Shown here in pieces: positions 17,799 through 26,803 of a stretch of 64,000 bases of DNA. The notes beneath the pieces are model-generated. The model was not told the DNA's origin, did not search any database, and saw only the letters and a program-made list of their open reading frames with translations. Position 1 is the stretch's first letter. Each line of letters starts with the position of its first letter. The stretch comes from Nitratireductor sp. B36 (lineage in GTDB: Bacteria > Pseudomonadota > Alphaproteobacteria > Rhizobiales > Rhizobiaceae): assembly GCF_020833685.1 (NCBI RefSeq), contig NZ_JACKZY010000002.1:496001-560000 (forward strand), written 5' to 3'. The position numbers were made by a program, and so were the translations under genes.

Positions 17799-19007
17799 CT
17801 AAAGCGGCGTCTGCTGCATTTCCAAGTGCAAATCAGTCCCGTTGTAGGGGTTGGCCTCTGCAATGGTTTCATCGAGTTCGACGCCAAGGCCGGGGTCGCG
17901 CGACGGAATGACAAAACCATCCTCCCAGGTGATTTTCTTTTTCAGCAGTTGCGCGTGGAAACCATCGAAGGTTCGGATCGCTTCAAGGATCAGAAAATTG
18001 GGAAGTGTGGTGGCGAGCTGAATGTTTGCCGCGGCAATGATGGGGCCGCAATAGCAATGCGGTGCGATCTGGACGTGGTGGGCTTCCGCCATCGCGGCGA
18101 TTTTCTTCGTTTCAAGCAGGCCGCCTGACCGGCCAAGATTGGGCTGAAAGATGCCGGCAGCGCCGAGGCTGAGAAGCTGTGCAAATTCATACTTCGTGGT
18201 GAGTCTTTCCCCCGTGGCGATTGGGATCGTGGTTGCACGTGCGACCTGCGCCATGGCTTCGGGACTGTCCGGAGGAACAGGCTCCTCGAACCAGAGCGGA
18301 TCATAGGGCTCGAGCGCTCGTGCCATGCGGATCGCACCCGACGGTGTGAACTGGCCGTGGGTGCCGAACAGGATGTCGGCGCGCGTGCCGACAGCTTCGC
18401 GCACCGCGGCAACCATGCGTATGGAAAGGTCGATATCGCTCTGGCGCGGTTGATGGCCGCCGAAGGCGGTGTATGGGCCCGCCGGATCGAATTTGACCGC
18501 GTCAAAACCCTGCGCAAGGCAGGCCAATGCGGCTTCGGCGGCAAGGTCGGGATCGTTGTAGACATTGCGTTCGCTATCCGTCTCGTCCGGTACGGCGCTG
18601 CCCGTGGCAGGGTAGAGATAGGTGTAGCTGCGCAGCCGCTCTTGCACCTTTCCGCCGAGCAGCTTGTAGACCGGTTTGCCCGCCTCTTTGCCGATGATGT
18701 CCCAGCACGCCATTTCCAGGGCTGACACGCAACTCATCAAAGTCGGATCGGGCCGCTGACTGAAGCCGGAGGAATAGGCACGGCGAAAGAAGGTTTCGAT
18801 GTCGTGCGGGTCGTAACCGATCAGGTATCGTTCGGCCACGTCTTCGATCATGCGCGCGGTGAGGTGTGGACTGAAGGCGGCGGAATAGGCTTCGCCGTAA
18901 CCAACCACACCGCCATCGGTGACGAGCTTCACGAAGATGAAGTAGCGACCGCCCACATACGGAGGCTGGTTTGCGGTGACGAAGGTTTTGGCGTCCGCGA
19001 TCTTCAT
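17799..19007 (-). CDS. Enolase-superfamily sugar-acid dehydratase/cycloisomerase (MR/MLE family)
   Basis: 402-residue mandelate racemase/muconate lactonizing-type enzyme. The capping N-terminal domain starts MKIADAKTFVTANQPP; the barrel has KFDPAGP as the KxD-like strand, metal ligands in WFEEPVPPD and ATGERL, and a His at IAPHCYCGP. This points to proton abstraction alpha to a carboxylate, probably of a sugar acid or sugar lactone. The partner Zn alcohol dehydrogenase overlaps upstream (ATGA), so the two likely act in one sugar-acid pathway. Exact substrate unknown. Confidence 0.85.
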   Translation of the reverse strand: MKIADAKTFVTANQPPYVGGRYFIFVKLVTDGGVVGYGEAYSAAFSPHLTARMIEDVAERYLIGYDPHDIETFFRRAYSSGFSQRPDPTLMSCVSALEMACWDIIGKEAGKPVYKLLGGKVQERLRSYTYLYPATGSAVPDETDSERNVYNDPDLAAEAALACLAQGFDAVKFDPAGPYTAFGGHQPRQSDIDLSIRMVAAVREAVGTRADILFGTHGQFTPSGAIRMARALEPYDPLWFEEPVPPDSPEAMAQVARATTIPIATGERLTTKYEFAQLLSLGAAGIFQPNLGRSGGLLETKKIAAMAEAHHVQIAPHCYCGPIIAAANIQLATTLPNFLILEAIRTFDGFHAQLLKKKITWEDGFVIPSRDPGLGVELDETIAEANPYNGTDLHLEMQQTPL

Positions 19008-20092
19008 TCGAAAACCAGCACGTTGCGTAGGGCCTGGCCATTGTTTACTGCGGCAATCGCCTCATTGATGTCTTCAAGCCGGTAGCGACCGGTGATGAGT
19101 TCATCGAGCTTCAACCGGCCCTTTTGATAATGCTCGACAAGGATGGGTATGTCGTGTCGGAGCCGGGTTTCACCCATCTTGGAACCGATGATTTTCTGGT
19201 TGAGGGCCGCCAGCTTTCCCGGGTCATAGGGGATGCGCACGCCGTTGGCCGGCATGCCAACCACGATGACAGAGCCGTTGCGGGTGATATAGCGCGGGGC
19301 GCTTGCCAGGGCTGATTCGACGCCGACTGTAACGAACACGAAGTCCACGCCGCGCCCCTGTGTAAGCGCTTTGATCGCCTTCGTGTGATCGGGGTCAGCG
19401 GGGCTGAACGCGTGGGTGGCGCCGAAATCGCGCGCTGCCGCGAGTTTGTCTTCACTCAGGTCGAGCGCGATGACCGGGCTCGCGCCGGCAAGTGCCGCAC
19501 CCTGAACGGCATTGAGCCCGACGCCACCACAACCGATGACAGCCACAGCATGGCCAGCCGACACCCGCGCTGTGTTGGCGACTGCGCCAAAGCCGGTGAT
19601 GACGCCGCAGGCAAGAAGCGACGCGACGTCGAACGGCATATCGGTTGGGATATGAGCGAGTTGACTTTCGTGAACGACCACCTTCTCGGCAAAGGCGCCG
19701 GTGCGCAGCCCCTGTTCACATGCGTCGCCATTGGTGAAGGTGAGTGGCCCCTGCTGATCGAGCGGGAACACCTCTTCGCACATGACGAGGCTCTGACGCG
19801 CGCAATAATGGCAATGGCCACAGGAGCGGATCAGCGTGACGACAACATGATCGCCCGGCGCCACACCAGTAACTCCAGGACCGATCGCTGAAACCACGCC
19901 GGCGGCCTCGTGACCATAGACTGCCGGAAGATCGCCGCCCCAGGCACCTTCGGCATAGGAGATGTCGGAGTGGCAGATTGCGCAGGCCTTCAGGTCGACG
20001 AGAACTTCACCCTGGCGGGGCGGGGAAAGTTCAAGCGTTTCAATCGAGAGGGGTTTGCCGAACTCCCGGCATACGGCGGCCTTGATCTGCAT
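19004..20092 (-). CDS. Zinc-dependent alcohol dehydrogenase (class III-like MDR)
   Basis: 362-residue medium-chain dehydrogenase. The catalytic zinc ligands are C in AICHSD and H in YGHEAAG; the structural zinc Cys set is CGHCHYC...MC. The NAD-binding GCGGVGLNAVQGA motif lies near residue 192. The start at MQIKAAVCREFG fits the family and has GAGG upstream. Coupled to the enolase-superfamily gene by a 4-base overlap, it may oxidise the sugar or alcohol feeding that enzyme; this is inferred from context only. Confidence 0.9.
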   Translation of the reverse strand: MQIKAAVCREFGKPLSIETLELSPPRQGEVLVDLKACAICHSDISYAEGAWGGDLPAVYGHEAAGVVSAIGPGVTGVAPGDHVVVTLIRSCGHCHYCARQSLVMCEEVFPLDQQGPLTFTNGDACEQGLRTGAFAEKVVVHESQLAHIPTDMPFDVASLLACGVITGFGAVANTARVSAGHAVAVIGCGGVGLNAVQGAALAGASPVIALDLSEDKLAAARDFGATHAFSPADPDHTKAIKALTQGRGVDFVFVTVGVESALASAPRYITRNGSVIVVGMPANGVRIPYDPGKLAALNQKIIGSKMGETRLRHDIPILVEHYQKGRLKLDELITGRYRLEDINEAIAAVNNGQALRNVLVFE

Positions 20093-20275
20093 GGAAACCT
20101 CGCTGGAATGCGTGCAAACCGGATTAAAGCCGGAAGTTTGTCTTTGGTGCAACGCAGATGCGACATCGAAGCGAAACCATGCGTCATTGGAAGAGGTGCC
20201 ATGCGCTAGCGTTTGTTGACCGGAAGCGGGCGTGGAGATAGGCCGGATGTAAATCAAAAAGGGGAACGACAAACG

Positions 20276-20665
20276 ATGAATGCACCGGAAACACCCACTG
20301 GAGATTTGACGCTACGCACGCAGGCGATGCCCGGTGACGCGAATGCCGCAGGCGATATTTTCGGCGGCTGGGTGATGGCGCAAATGGATCTCGCGAGCGG
20401 CATTCGAGCTGCCGAACGCGCCCATGGACGCGTGGTCACGGCCGGCGTGAAAGAAATGGCCTTCGCCAAGCCGATGAAGGTGGGCGATACCCTGTGCATC
20501 TACACCCATATCGAAGGGGTGGGGCGGACATCAATCCGGCTCAAGGTGGAAGCGTGGGCACAGCGTTATCTGTCACCGACCATGGAAATGGTCACCCATG
20601 CGGATTTCGTCATGGTAGCGCTTGATGCCAATGGCAAGCCCACACCGGTTCCGCCGGAAGATTGA
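20276..20665 (+). CDS. Acyl-CoA thioesterase (YciA-like hotdog)
   Basis: 129-residue hotdog-fold thioesterase. MPGDANAAGDIFGGWVMAQM is the YciA-type active-site segment, with the catalytic Asp in GDIFGGW, followed by VKEMAFAKPMKVGDTL. YciA enzymes hydrolyse medium and short acyl-CoAs and form hexamers. AAGGGGAACG precedes the ATG. Convergent with the CNNM-type gene, only 3 bases apart. Confidence 0.92.
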   Translation: MNAPETPTGDLTLRTQAMPGDANAAGDIFGGWVMAQMDLASGIRAAERAHGRVVTAGVKEMAFAKPMKVGDTLCIYTHIEGVGRTSIRLKVEAWAQRYLSPTMEMVTHADFVMVALDANGKPTPVPPED

Positions 20666-20668
20666 GGC

Positions 20669-21967
20669 TTACGCCTCCGTCGATGCTTCGATTTTTGTGG
20701 CGAGCACGCGGTCGATCCGGCGGTTGTCCAGATCCATGACTTCGAAACGCCAGCCCATGGCATCGACGCTTTCACCGGTCTTCGGCAAATGCGTGAATTC
20801 GTTGAGCAGGAAGCCGGCGAGCGTGGTGTAGGTGCGCTCGGCCGGGAGATTGAAGCCAAGATGATCGGCCATCTCGTCGGCAGGCATGGAGCCGGGAAGC
20901 AGCCAGGAGCCGTCGGCGCGCTCAACGATGTCCAGCTCACCTTCCTCGGCATCCGCACGGAAAATTCCGGCGATTGCTTCGAGAATATCGGATGGGGTGA
21001 TGATGCCTTCGAAATGGCCGTGCTCATCGTGCACCAGCGCCATCGGGATAGCGGCCTCTCGAAGAACGGAAAGTACATTGAGCGCGTCGGCCATGTCATG
21101 CACGATCGGGGCGGGCAGAACATGCGCCCGGATGTCCAGCGCTTCCCCCGATAGCTGGGCAGCAAGAAGATCGCGCAATTTGACGACGCCTTTTATCTCG
21201 TCGACCGAACCATCGCCAGCGGGCAAGAGGGAGTGGCCGGACCTTTTGACATCCTCCGCCAATGCCTTTTCATTCGCTGTAAGATCCAGCCAGTCGATCT
21301 CACCACGCGGGGTCATGATGGCGCGCGCCTTGCGATCGGCAAGCCGCATGACGCCGGCAATCATGCGGCGTTCATCGGATTCAATGGTGCCGCTGGTTTC
21401 GGCTTCGGCGATAAGCGTGCGGATTTCCTCATCGGTCACCCGTTGTTTTGACTCCGCGCTCTGGCCGAGCAATGCAAGGACCAGCCGCCCCGACACATCC
21501 AGCAGCCACACGAGCGGCAGGGTGATGCGTGACAGGAGACCCATGATCGGCGCAACCTTGACGGCGATGCCTTCAGCGTTCTTGAGTGCGATCTGCTTTG
21601 GAACAAGTTCGCCGACGATCAGCGACACATAGGTGATGAGAGCCACCACAAGGCCTACGCCGAGCGGATTTGCCAAGCCTTCCGACACACCTTGCAGGAT
21701 AAGCCAATCGGACAGACGCGTGCCGAGCGTCGCGCCGGAAAAGGCGCCGGAGAGCACACCCACGAGCGTTATGCCGATCTGGACCGTCGAAAGGAAACGC
21801 CCCGGATCAGCCGAGAGGGCGAGGGCCCGTGCCGCACCGCGCTGCCCCTGATCCGCCCGGGATTTCAACCGGGCAGGTCTGGCGGAGACCACGGCCAGCT
21901 CCGACATGGCCATGAAACCATTGAAGAGAATGAGGACGAAGAGTATGGCGATTTCTACAATGAGCAT
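20669..21967 (-). CDS. CNNM/CorC family membrane protein (DUF21, CBS, transporter-associated domain)
   Basis: 432 residues with the hemolysin-type order: DUF21 membrane domain in residues 1-180 (about four helices, beginning MLIVEIAILFVLILFNGFMA), paired CBS domains (MTPRGEIDWLD near 218; ALVHDEHGHFEGIITPSDIL near 315), then the CorC/HlyC C-terminal domain (DGSWLLPGSMPADEMADHLG). Family members are implicated in Mg/Co efflux or membrane integrity, with CBS domains sensing adenine nucleotides. Probably monocistronic. Confidence 0.92.
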   Translation of the reverse strand: MLIVEIAILFVLILFNGFMAMSELAVVSARPARLKSRADQGQRGAARALALSADPGRFLSTVQIGITLVGVLSGAFSGATLGTRLSDWLILQGVSEGLANPLGVGLVVALITYVSLIVGELVPKQIALKNAEGIAVKVAPIMGLLSRITLPLVWLLDVSGRLVLALLGQSAESKQRVTDEEIRTLIAEAETSGTIESDERRMIAGVMRLADRKARAIMTPRGEIDWLDLTANEKALAEDVKRSGHSLLPAGDGSVDEIKGVVKLRDLLAAQLSGEALDIRAHVLPAPIVHDMADALNVLSVLREAAIPMALVHDEHGHFEGIITPSDILEAIAGIFRADAEEGELDIVERADGSWLLPGSMPADEMADHLGFNLPAERTYTTLAGFLLNEFTHLPKTGESVDAMGWRFEVMDLDNRRIDRVLATKIEASTEA

Positions 21968-22027
21968 GAAAGCTCTTTAGCACTCCGGGATGAACGGCGC
22001 GAGACTGCCTTGTGGGCAGTGGAAGCC

Positions 22028-22921
22028 CTATTTACAGGCGCGGTAGCCGTTGCGGCGGCCTTTCAGATCGAAATGAAAGTGATCGCGGTGATCGTAGTTG
22101 TAACCGGGGCCGAGAACGGTGGTGAAATAGTCACACCCCTCGGCACGCACAGAGTTCAACAGTCCGCGTTCGCGGAAGGCGAAAAAGCCCGGCTTGCGCA
22201 CATCGATTTCGCGGCCGCTTTTCAGCTCGATGCTCATTACGTCAAGAGCGTTGCCTTTGGAATGCTCCGAAGCAACGCTGGTGCCGGCAATGCGGCGACA
22301 CGAATAGCTTGAGCCTTGCCGGATTTTTCCGATGCCGGTGAGATAGCGTTTGCGGGCGGCAGGAGCGAGCTCGTTTTTTGTCCAGCGGGCGAATGTTTCC
22401 GCCATCTGGCAATTCAGCGTGGCGGCTGGCGCCATTTCGATGTTGCCGGAAAGGCCACTGACTTTGACGGGCCAATCGATGCGGCAAGCACCACCGTCGT
22501 TGATGGGCTCCAGATCCTGATACTTGACGCCAAGGCGCTTGAGCCGACGTCGACAGGCGATTTCTTCTGCTGGCATGACACGCGGCGAGCTTTCGCTGCG
22601 CGGCAGGGTCATGCGCGGATAGGAAACCATCATCGGATTCGACGGAACCAGCGCCTGCAATCCCCTCGCATTTTCAGGTGCGGGAGTGGAAACAGAGGGT
22701 GTTGCCACCTGTGGAACCGGTGCGATGGGAGCAGGTGCCAGTTGCGCGACCGGCACCGCTGCAGTCTGAACACCGATATCTACCGATGGGCGCGGGGACA
22801 TCACATCGCTGACGGAGCAGGCAGAAAGAACCAGAAATGTGGCAGCAACCGCTGCGCGCCGCAGAGGTGCACGTAGGGGTGTTGCAACCGGGTTGCCAAC
22901 ACGAATACCGACCATGAACAC
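22028..22921 (-). CDS. Extensin-like lipoprotein, putative peptidoglycan peptidase (paralogue 1)
   Basis: 297 residues. A lipobox LVLSACS near residues 30-36 predicts an outer-membrane-anchored lipoprotein; a Pro/Ala-rich linker follows to about 110. The extensin-like C-terminal domain has CRRRLKRLGVKY, the metal-binding SEHSKGNALDV and DHRDHFHFDL motifs of LAS-type peptidoglycan peptidases, and conserved cysteines ending CK. ATG at 22921 or six bases in is equally possible. A second, shorter paralogue lies immediately upstream in the same orientation. Confidence 0.85.
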   Translation of the reverse strand: MFMVGIRVGNPVATPLRAPLRRAAVAATFLVLSACSVSDVMSPRPSVDIGVQTAAVPVAQLAPAPIAPVPQVATPSVSTPAPENARGLQALVPSNPMMVSYPRMTLPRSESSPRVMPAEEIACRRRLKRLGVKYQDLEPINDGGACRIDWPVKVSGLSGNIEMAPAATLNCQMAETFARWTKNELAPAARKRYLTGIGKIRQGSSYSCRRIAGTSVASEHSKGNALDVMSIELKSGREIDVRKPGFFAFRERGLLNSVRAEGCDYFTTVLGPGYNYDHRDHFHFDLKGRRNGYRACK

Positions 22922-23036
22922 GCCCCGTCGACCTTATACGCTTCCAGAAGGAAGGTACCGTAGCCCGACAAGGTAAAGGAAAGGTCAGCAGGGGCATTCA
23001 GACCTGTGACCTCATTGTGACGCGTCGAGCAGGCAG

Positions 23037-23840
23037 CTATTTGCAGTAGAGGCTGTCGTTCCGACGTTGAGCCAAGTCCAGATGAAAATGGTTGGCGTGA
23101 TCTGCATTGGCGCCTGGGCCGAGAACGGTCTTGAAAGGGCCACAGGCGGCTGTGCGGAAGGCATCGAGAAATCGTGCGCTTCCGCTTTTGGGGTTGGGCT
23201 TTTTCGCGACATCGAGTTCAGTGCCATCGGCCAAAGTGAAGCTCATGATGTCGAAGGCGTTCCCGTAGGCGTGTTCGGAAAGTTTCCGGGTCCCAGCGCG
23301 TGACCGGCAAACATAGGCCGAGGCATGCCGAACGGCTGTGATTGGCTGTTTGAGGTGACGCCTGGTGAGGGGCGGCGTTGTGTCCGTGAAGAAACGAGCG
23401 AGTGTGAGAGCCATCGCGCAATTGAGCGTTGCCTTGGGCTGTAATGCGATCTTCGCGGAAAGGCGTTCGATCTCCAGCGGATGAGCGATTGCGCAACCGG
23501 CAGCCTCTGCTATGGGCTTGTGCTCAGAATACGAAACACCAAGTTTTGTCAGGGCGCGGCGGCAGGCGACCTCTTTGGCGGGCATCCGGCCTGGCTTCCG
23601 CGCGGGCGGACGTTTCTGGGGTTCGGTTTTTGCTGGTGGACGAGGCGAGGGGATGGGGACGATGACCGACATCTCCTCGCGCCGCACTTCTCCGCGGCTG
23701 TTGGGTATTGGGCCTGTGGCCGGTAGGGGAACGGAGGCGGTCGGCTCAGCGGCACGTGCGTTGCTCGGGAGAGGAGGCAGGAACAGAGCGCAAAGCAGTA
23801 TTGCCGGCAGCGCGTGTCGAACAGCTGAAAGAGCGATCAT
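23037..23840 (-). CDS. Extensin-like exported protein, putative peptidoglycan peptidase (paralogue 2)
   Basis: 267 residues. A Sec signal peptide (HALPAILLCALFLPP...ARA) replaces the lipobox of its neighbour. A Pro-rich linker leads to the same extensin-like domain: CRRALTKLGVSY, SEHAYGNAFDI and DHANHFHLDL keep the His/Asp metal ligands, and the C-terminus again ends in CK. The pair probably arose by tandem duplication, one product soluble in the periplasm and one anchored. The 115-base gap between them leaves room for separate expression. Confidence 0.85.
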   Translation of the reverse strand: MIALSAVRHALPAILLCALFLPPLPSNARAAEPTASVPLPATGPIPNSRGEVRREEMSVIVPIPSPRPPAKTEPQKRPPARKPGRMPAKEVACRRALTKLGVSYSEHKPIAEAAGCAIAHPLEIERLSAKIALQPKATLNCAMALTLARFFTDTTPPLTRRHLKQPITAVRHASAYVCRSRAGTRKLSEHAYGNAFDIMSFTLADGTELDVAKKPNPKSGSARFLDAFRTAACGPFKTVLGPGANADHANHFHLDLAQRRNDSLYCK

Positions 23841-23897
23841 GCCGGATGTTTGCCGGAACTTAGGCTTATCGGGAAATAACGGTATGTTTCGAAGTGT

Positions 23898-24326
23898 TCA
23901 CGATACGCCGAGTGCATCCAGGCCTTCTATCAGCCAATCATAAAGCATCGGCATTCCGAGCAGATAGGTGGCGACATGCTTCGCGCCGTGCTGGCGGGCG
24001 TCCCTGACGGCTGTTGACCACTCCTTCACGTCGTAGTCGCCGCGCCCCACCCATGCCAGCGCTATCAAATCAGCAATCTCATCCACATTGAGATCACCCA
24101 CCAGTTCTCGAAATTCCTCTTCGGTGAGGTCTTCTTCCTCTTCTTCGATCAGCCCGTCATGCTGATGCCGATCACGAGCATCGCCATCGATCTCGATTTC
24201 GCGCTCGTGACCATCATCATAGTCTGCGTTCAGCGCGGCGCTTAATATGCGCGCTTTGCCTGCCAGCAAGCGCACGGTTTCCGGGTCTATGGTCAGCGCC
24301 CATTCGCGCTCAACAGGCTTCTGCAT
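23898..24326 (-). CDS. DUF3775 domain-containing protein
   Basis: 142 residues, strongly acidic in the middle (IEEEEEDLTEEEFRELVG). The C-terminal LNVDEIADLIALAWVGRGDY and ATYLLGMPMLYDWLIEGLDA blocks define DUF3775, a family with no known function. GGAGGAG lies seven bases before the chosen ATG. No operon partner is certain; the extensin-like gene follows 57 bases after the stop. Confidence 0.85.
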   Translation of the reverse strand: MQKPVEREWALTIDPETVRLLAGKARILSAALNADYDDGHEREIEIDGDARDRHQHDGLIEEEEEDLTEEEFRELVGDLNVDEIADLIALAWVGRGDYDVKEWSTAVRDARQHGAKHVATYLLGMPMLYDWLIEGLDALGVS

Positions 24327-24402
24327 GCGCTTCTCCTCCGGCACTTCGGAGATATGATAACGCAAAACGTGCGGAAAGCACGACGGATTGTTGAGCTCCT
24401 GT

Positions 24403-25293
24403 TCAGGCCACGCTGCGTTGCCTGTTGCGCAGAGCCGGAACGATTTCGACTGCGAGGATCGCGGCAAAGATCAGACCGCAGCCGGCGAGACCGAGCGCCG
24501 GCAACCGTTCTCCGAGAAAGATCGCACCGAAAAGTGCGGCGAAGACTGCTTCCGTGGAGAGGAAAATCGCAGCTTGCGGGGCTGTGGTGTAGCGTTGGCC
24601 GATGACCTGCAGTGTGAAGGCAATGCCACCGGAGAAAATGCCGGCGTAGAGGATTTCGGGCAGGGCGGTGCGAATGGCGGACAGGTCGACCGGCTCAACA
24701 AGGCCCGCAATGGCGAGGGCTATGACTGCGGTGATGCCGAATTGGCTGACGGATAGCGTGACAGGCCGGCCGGTATGACTAGCACTTCTTCCGATCATGA
24801 TCACCTGAAGCGCCCAGAAGAGTGCGCAAAGGATGGTCAGCCAGTCGCCGGTGGTCAATGCCACGCTGCCTGCACCTGAGAGCAACCAGATGCCCGCGAG
24901 AGCAGACAGGGCTGCCGGCCAGACGACGAGGTGCGGCCATTGGCGGAACAGAAGAACGGCCAGAAACGGCACCATCACAACGTACAGGCCAGTGAGAAAG
25001 CCGGAATTGGTGACGCTGGTGGTCAGAAGCCCGACCTGTTGTGCTGCCATGCCAGCGAACAGAAGCAAACCAATAAGCAGGAAATTCCGCTTATCAGTGA
25101 AGGTCAACGACCTTGTGCTGCCTCGGGATTCCCATATTGCGAAGGGCAGCATGGAGAGGCAGGCGATGGCAAAGCGCAGACCGATGAACAGGAACGGGCC
25201 GATGGCATCCATCGCGGTCGACTGGGCGACGAAGCCCATGCCCCACATGGCGCCTGCAAGAAGCAATACAAGATTGGCCTGAACCCGTGTCAT
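24403..25293 (-). CDS. EamA/DMT-superfamily transporter
   Basis: 296 residues with ten predicted transmembrane helices arranged as two EamA repeats (LVLLLAGAMWGMGFVAQSTA opens the first, WLTILCALFWALQVIMIGRS the second). The closing YTTAPQAAIFLSTEAVFAALFGAIFLGERL is the family's characteristic signature. These are drug/metabolite exporters of the inner membrane; substrate unknown. An ATG 30 bases upstream (MRNFLIPGRR) is a possible alternative start. Confidence 0.92.
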   Translation of the reverse strand: MTRVQANLVLLLAGAMWGMGFVAQSTAMDAIGPFLFIGLRFAIACLSMLPFAIWESRGSTRSLTFTDKRNFLLIGLLLFAGMAAQQVGLLTTSVTNSGFLTGLYVVMVPFLAVLLFRQWPHLVVWPAALSALAGIWLLSGAGSVALTTGDWLTILCALFWALQVIMIGRSASHTGRPVTLSVSQFGITAVIALAIAGLVEPVDLSAIRTALPEILYAGIFSGGIAFTLQVIGQRYTTAPQAAIFLSTEAVFAALFGAIFLGERLPALGLAGCGLIFAAILAVEIVPALRNRQRSVA

Positions 25294-25394
25294 ACGCCTG
25301 CCCGGAATGAGGAAATTGCGCATGTCTTACGGAGCCGCCGCCTGCCGCACAAGGGCCGCTCCACATGTCTCCTATGGGCCAGCCTGGCGATGCA

Positions 25395-26528
25395 TCACTC
25401 CGAACGGAAGATGCGGATGATCTCGCCCCGACGCTTGTCTGTCAAAAGCCATATCGAGCCGTCAGGTGCGACATTGACATCCCGTATGCGCCCGAAGGCT
25501 CCCTTGAAAAGGCGCTCTTCACCGAGGATTTTGCCATTTTCGTCTCGATCAAGTCGGGCGACGAGGTGGTATTTCAGCGCCGCGACCAGAAAATCCCCCT
25601 GCCATTCGGGAAACATTTCGCCCTGATAGACCGCAGTGCCAGACGGTGCGATGGACGGATCCCAATAGAATTCGGGCTGTTCATATCCCGGCGCTTCGTT
25701 GCCGACGCCGATCTTCGTGCCGCTGTAGTTGACGCCGTAGGAAATGACCGGCCAGCCATAATTCTTTCCGGCTTCGGGGCGATTGACTTCGTCGCCGCCG
25801 CGGGCACCATGCTCAACCGTCCAGACCACGCGGGTTACAGGGTCAAAGACGGCACCTTGCGGGTTGCGATGCCCCATAGACCAGATTTCAGGCGCGGTGT
25901 CGGCGCTCCCGGCAAAAGGATTGTCCTTGGGAACGGTCCCGTCGGGGTTGATCCTGAGCACGGATCCGGCGTGGTCGGTGGGATCCTGTGCCCGATCGCC
26001 TTCTCCCCGGTCGCCAATGGTGAAGAACAGGGTACCGTCTGGATGGAGCACGATGCGCGAGCCGAAATGTTGTCCTGCTCCAGACTTGCGGTTCATGGAA
26101 AAAATCGTCGCGACATCTTCAAGGCGCGCATCTGAGCCGTTTCGTACAAGCTTGGCCCGGGCAATGGCTGTGCCGGCTCCGCCCTCGCCAGGCTCTGAAA
26201 AAGAGAGAAAAATCGTTCCTGTCTCGGCGAAATCCGGCGAAACGGCAACATCGAGCAATCCACCCTGGCCGACAACGGCGACCTCGGGCACGCCAGCGAT
26301 TGGGGCAGAGAGAGAGCCGTTGGAGAAAAGGCGCAACTGGCCCGGGCGTTCCGTGACGAGCGCGCTTCCATCGGGCAGAAAATCAAGCCCCCAGGGATTG
26401 GAGAGACCACGGACAAGGGTTTCGGCCTCGACCGTCACTGCCTGGGTGGTGAAGGTTTTGGCGGCGGCGGCGCCCGGGCAGGCAAGGAGACCGGCGGCGA
26501 GGGCGGTTCGAAGGATCTGGTCTTGCAT
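25395..26528 (-). CDS. Soluble PQQ-type aldose sugar dehydrogenase (YliI-like)
   Basis: 377-residue periplasmic six-bladed beta-propeller of the glucose/sorbosone dehydrogenase family. A Sec signal peptide (LRTALAAGLLACPGAAAA) precedes LVRGLSNPWGLDFLPDGSAL; QHFGSRIVLHPDGTLFFTIG, GHRNPQGAVFDP and NYGWPVISYG are the conserved propeller motifs that bind PQQ and calcium. Likely oxidises aldoses in the periplasm. The start MQDQILRT is preferred because GGGAG is eight bases before it; two upstream in-frame ATGs lack such a site. Confidence 0.9.
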   Translation of the reverse strand: MQDQILRTALAAGLLACPGAAAAKTFTTQAVTVEAETLVRGLSNPWGLDFLPDGSALVTERPGQLRLFSNGSLSAPIAGVPEVAVVGQGGLLDVAVSPDFAETGTIFLSFSEPGEGGAGTAIARAKLVRNGSDARLEDVATIFSMNRKSGAGQHFGSRIVLHPDGTLFFTIGDRGEGDRAQDPTDHAGSVLRINPDGTVPKDNPFAGSADTAPEIWSMGHRNPQGAVFDPVTRVVWTVEHGARGGDEVNRPEAGKNYGWPVISYGVNYSGTKIGVGNEAPGYEQPEFYWDPSIAPSGTAVYQGEMFPEWQGDFLVAALKYHLVARLDRDENGKILGEERLFKGAFGRIRDVNVAPDGSIWLLTDKRRGEIIRIFRSE

Positions 26529-26661
26529 CAGCGGGTCTCCCATTGTCTCTTTCATCTTGAGATAGGTTATGAGGGCTGTCGAACAAGGCGAGACAACGGG
26601 GCGCAACAAGAGGGGAAGAACGGACGCGCAAAAATTTGCGTGAAAATCGTCACCGGCTTGT

Positions 26662-26667
26662 TATATT
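26662..26667 (+). promoter_or_regulatory. Candidate -10 of greA
   Basis: TATATT in TTGTTATATTGGG. The -35 is unclear. Initiation near 26674 would give a leader of about 130 bases containing the terminator-like hairpin. Confidence 0.4.
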
Positions 26668-26681
26668 GGGAGAGGTCATAC

Positions 26682-26723
26682 GAAACGGTTCCGTAGGCAG
26701 ACGCTTTCGGACCGTTTCTTTTT
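26682..26723 (+). terminator. Terminator-like hairpin in the greA leader
   Basis: Stem GAAACGGT-t-CCG / CGG-ACCGTTTC (one bulged T, 14-base loop) followed by TTTTT. It lies 80 bases before the greA ATG, well downstream of the preceding divergent gene, so it should act inside the greA transcript as an attenuator or to release a small leader RNA. Confidence 0.7.
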
Positions 26724-26803
26724 ATGTCTGCACCGGCGGCAGGACGACGCTTCGCGTAAGGCGTGTGGGGTCTTCCTGCCTTCATGTCTGGAAGGTGAAT
26801 GAA

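Noticed and set aside
26636-26803. 56-codon upstream extension of greA
   Set aside because: It would translate the promoter-proximal hairpin, while GreA of normal length starts at [10 protein letters not shown] with GGAAGG upstream.
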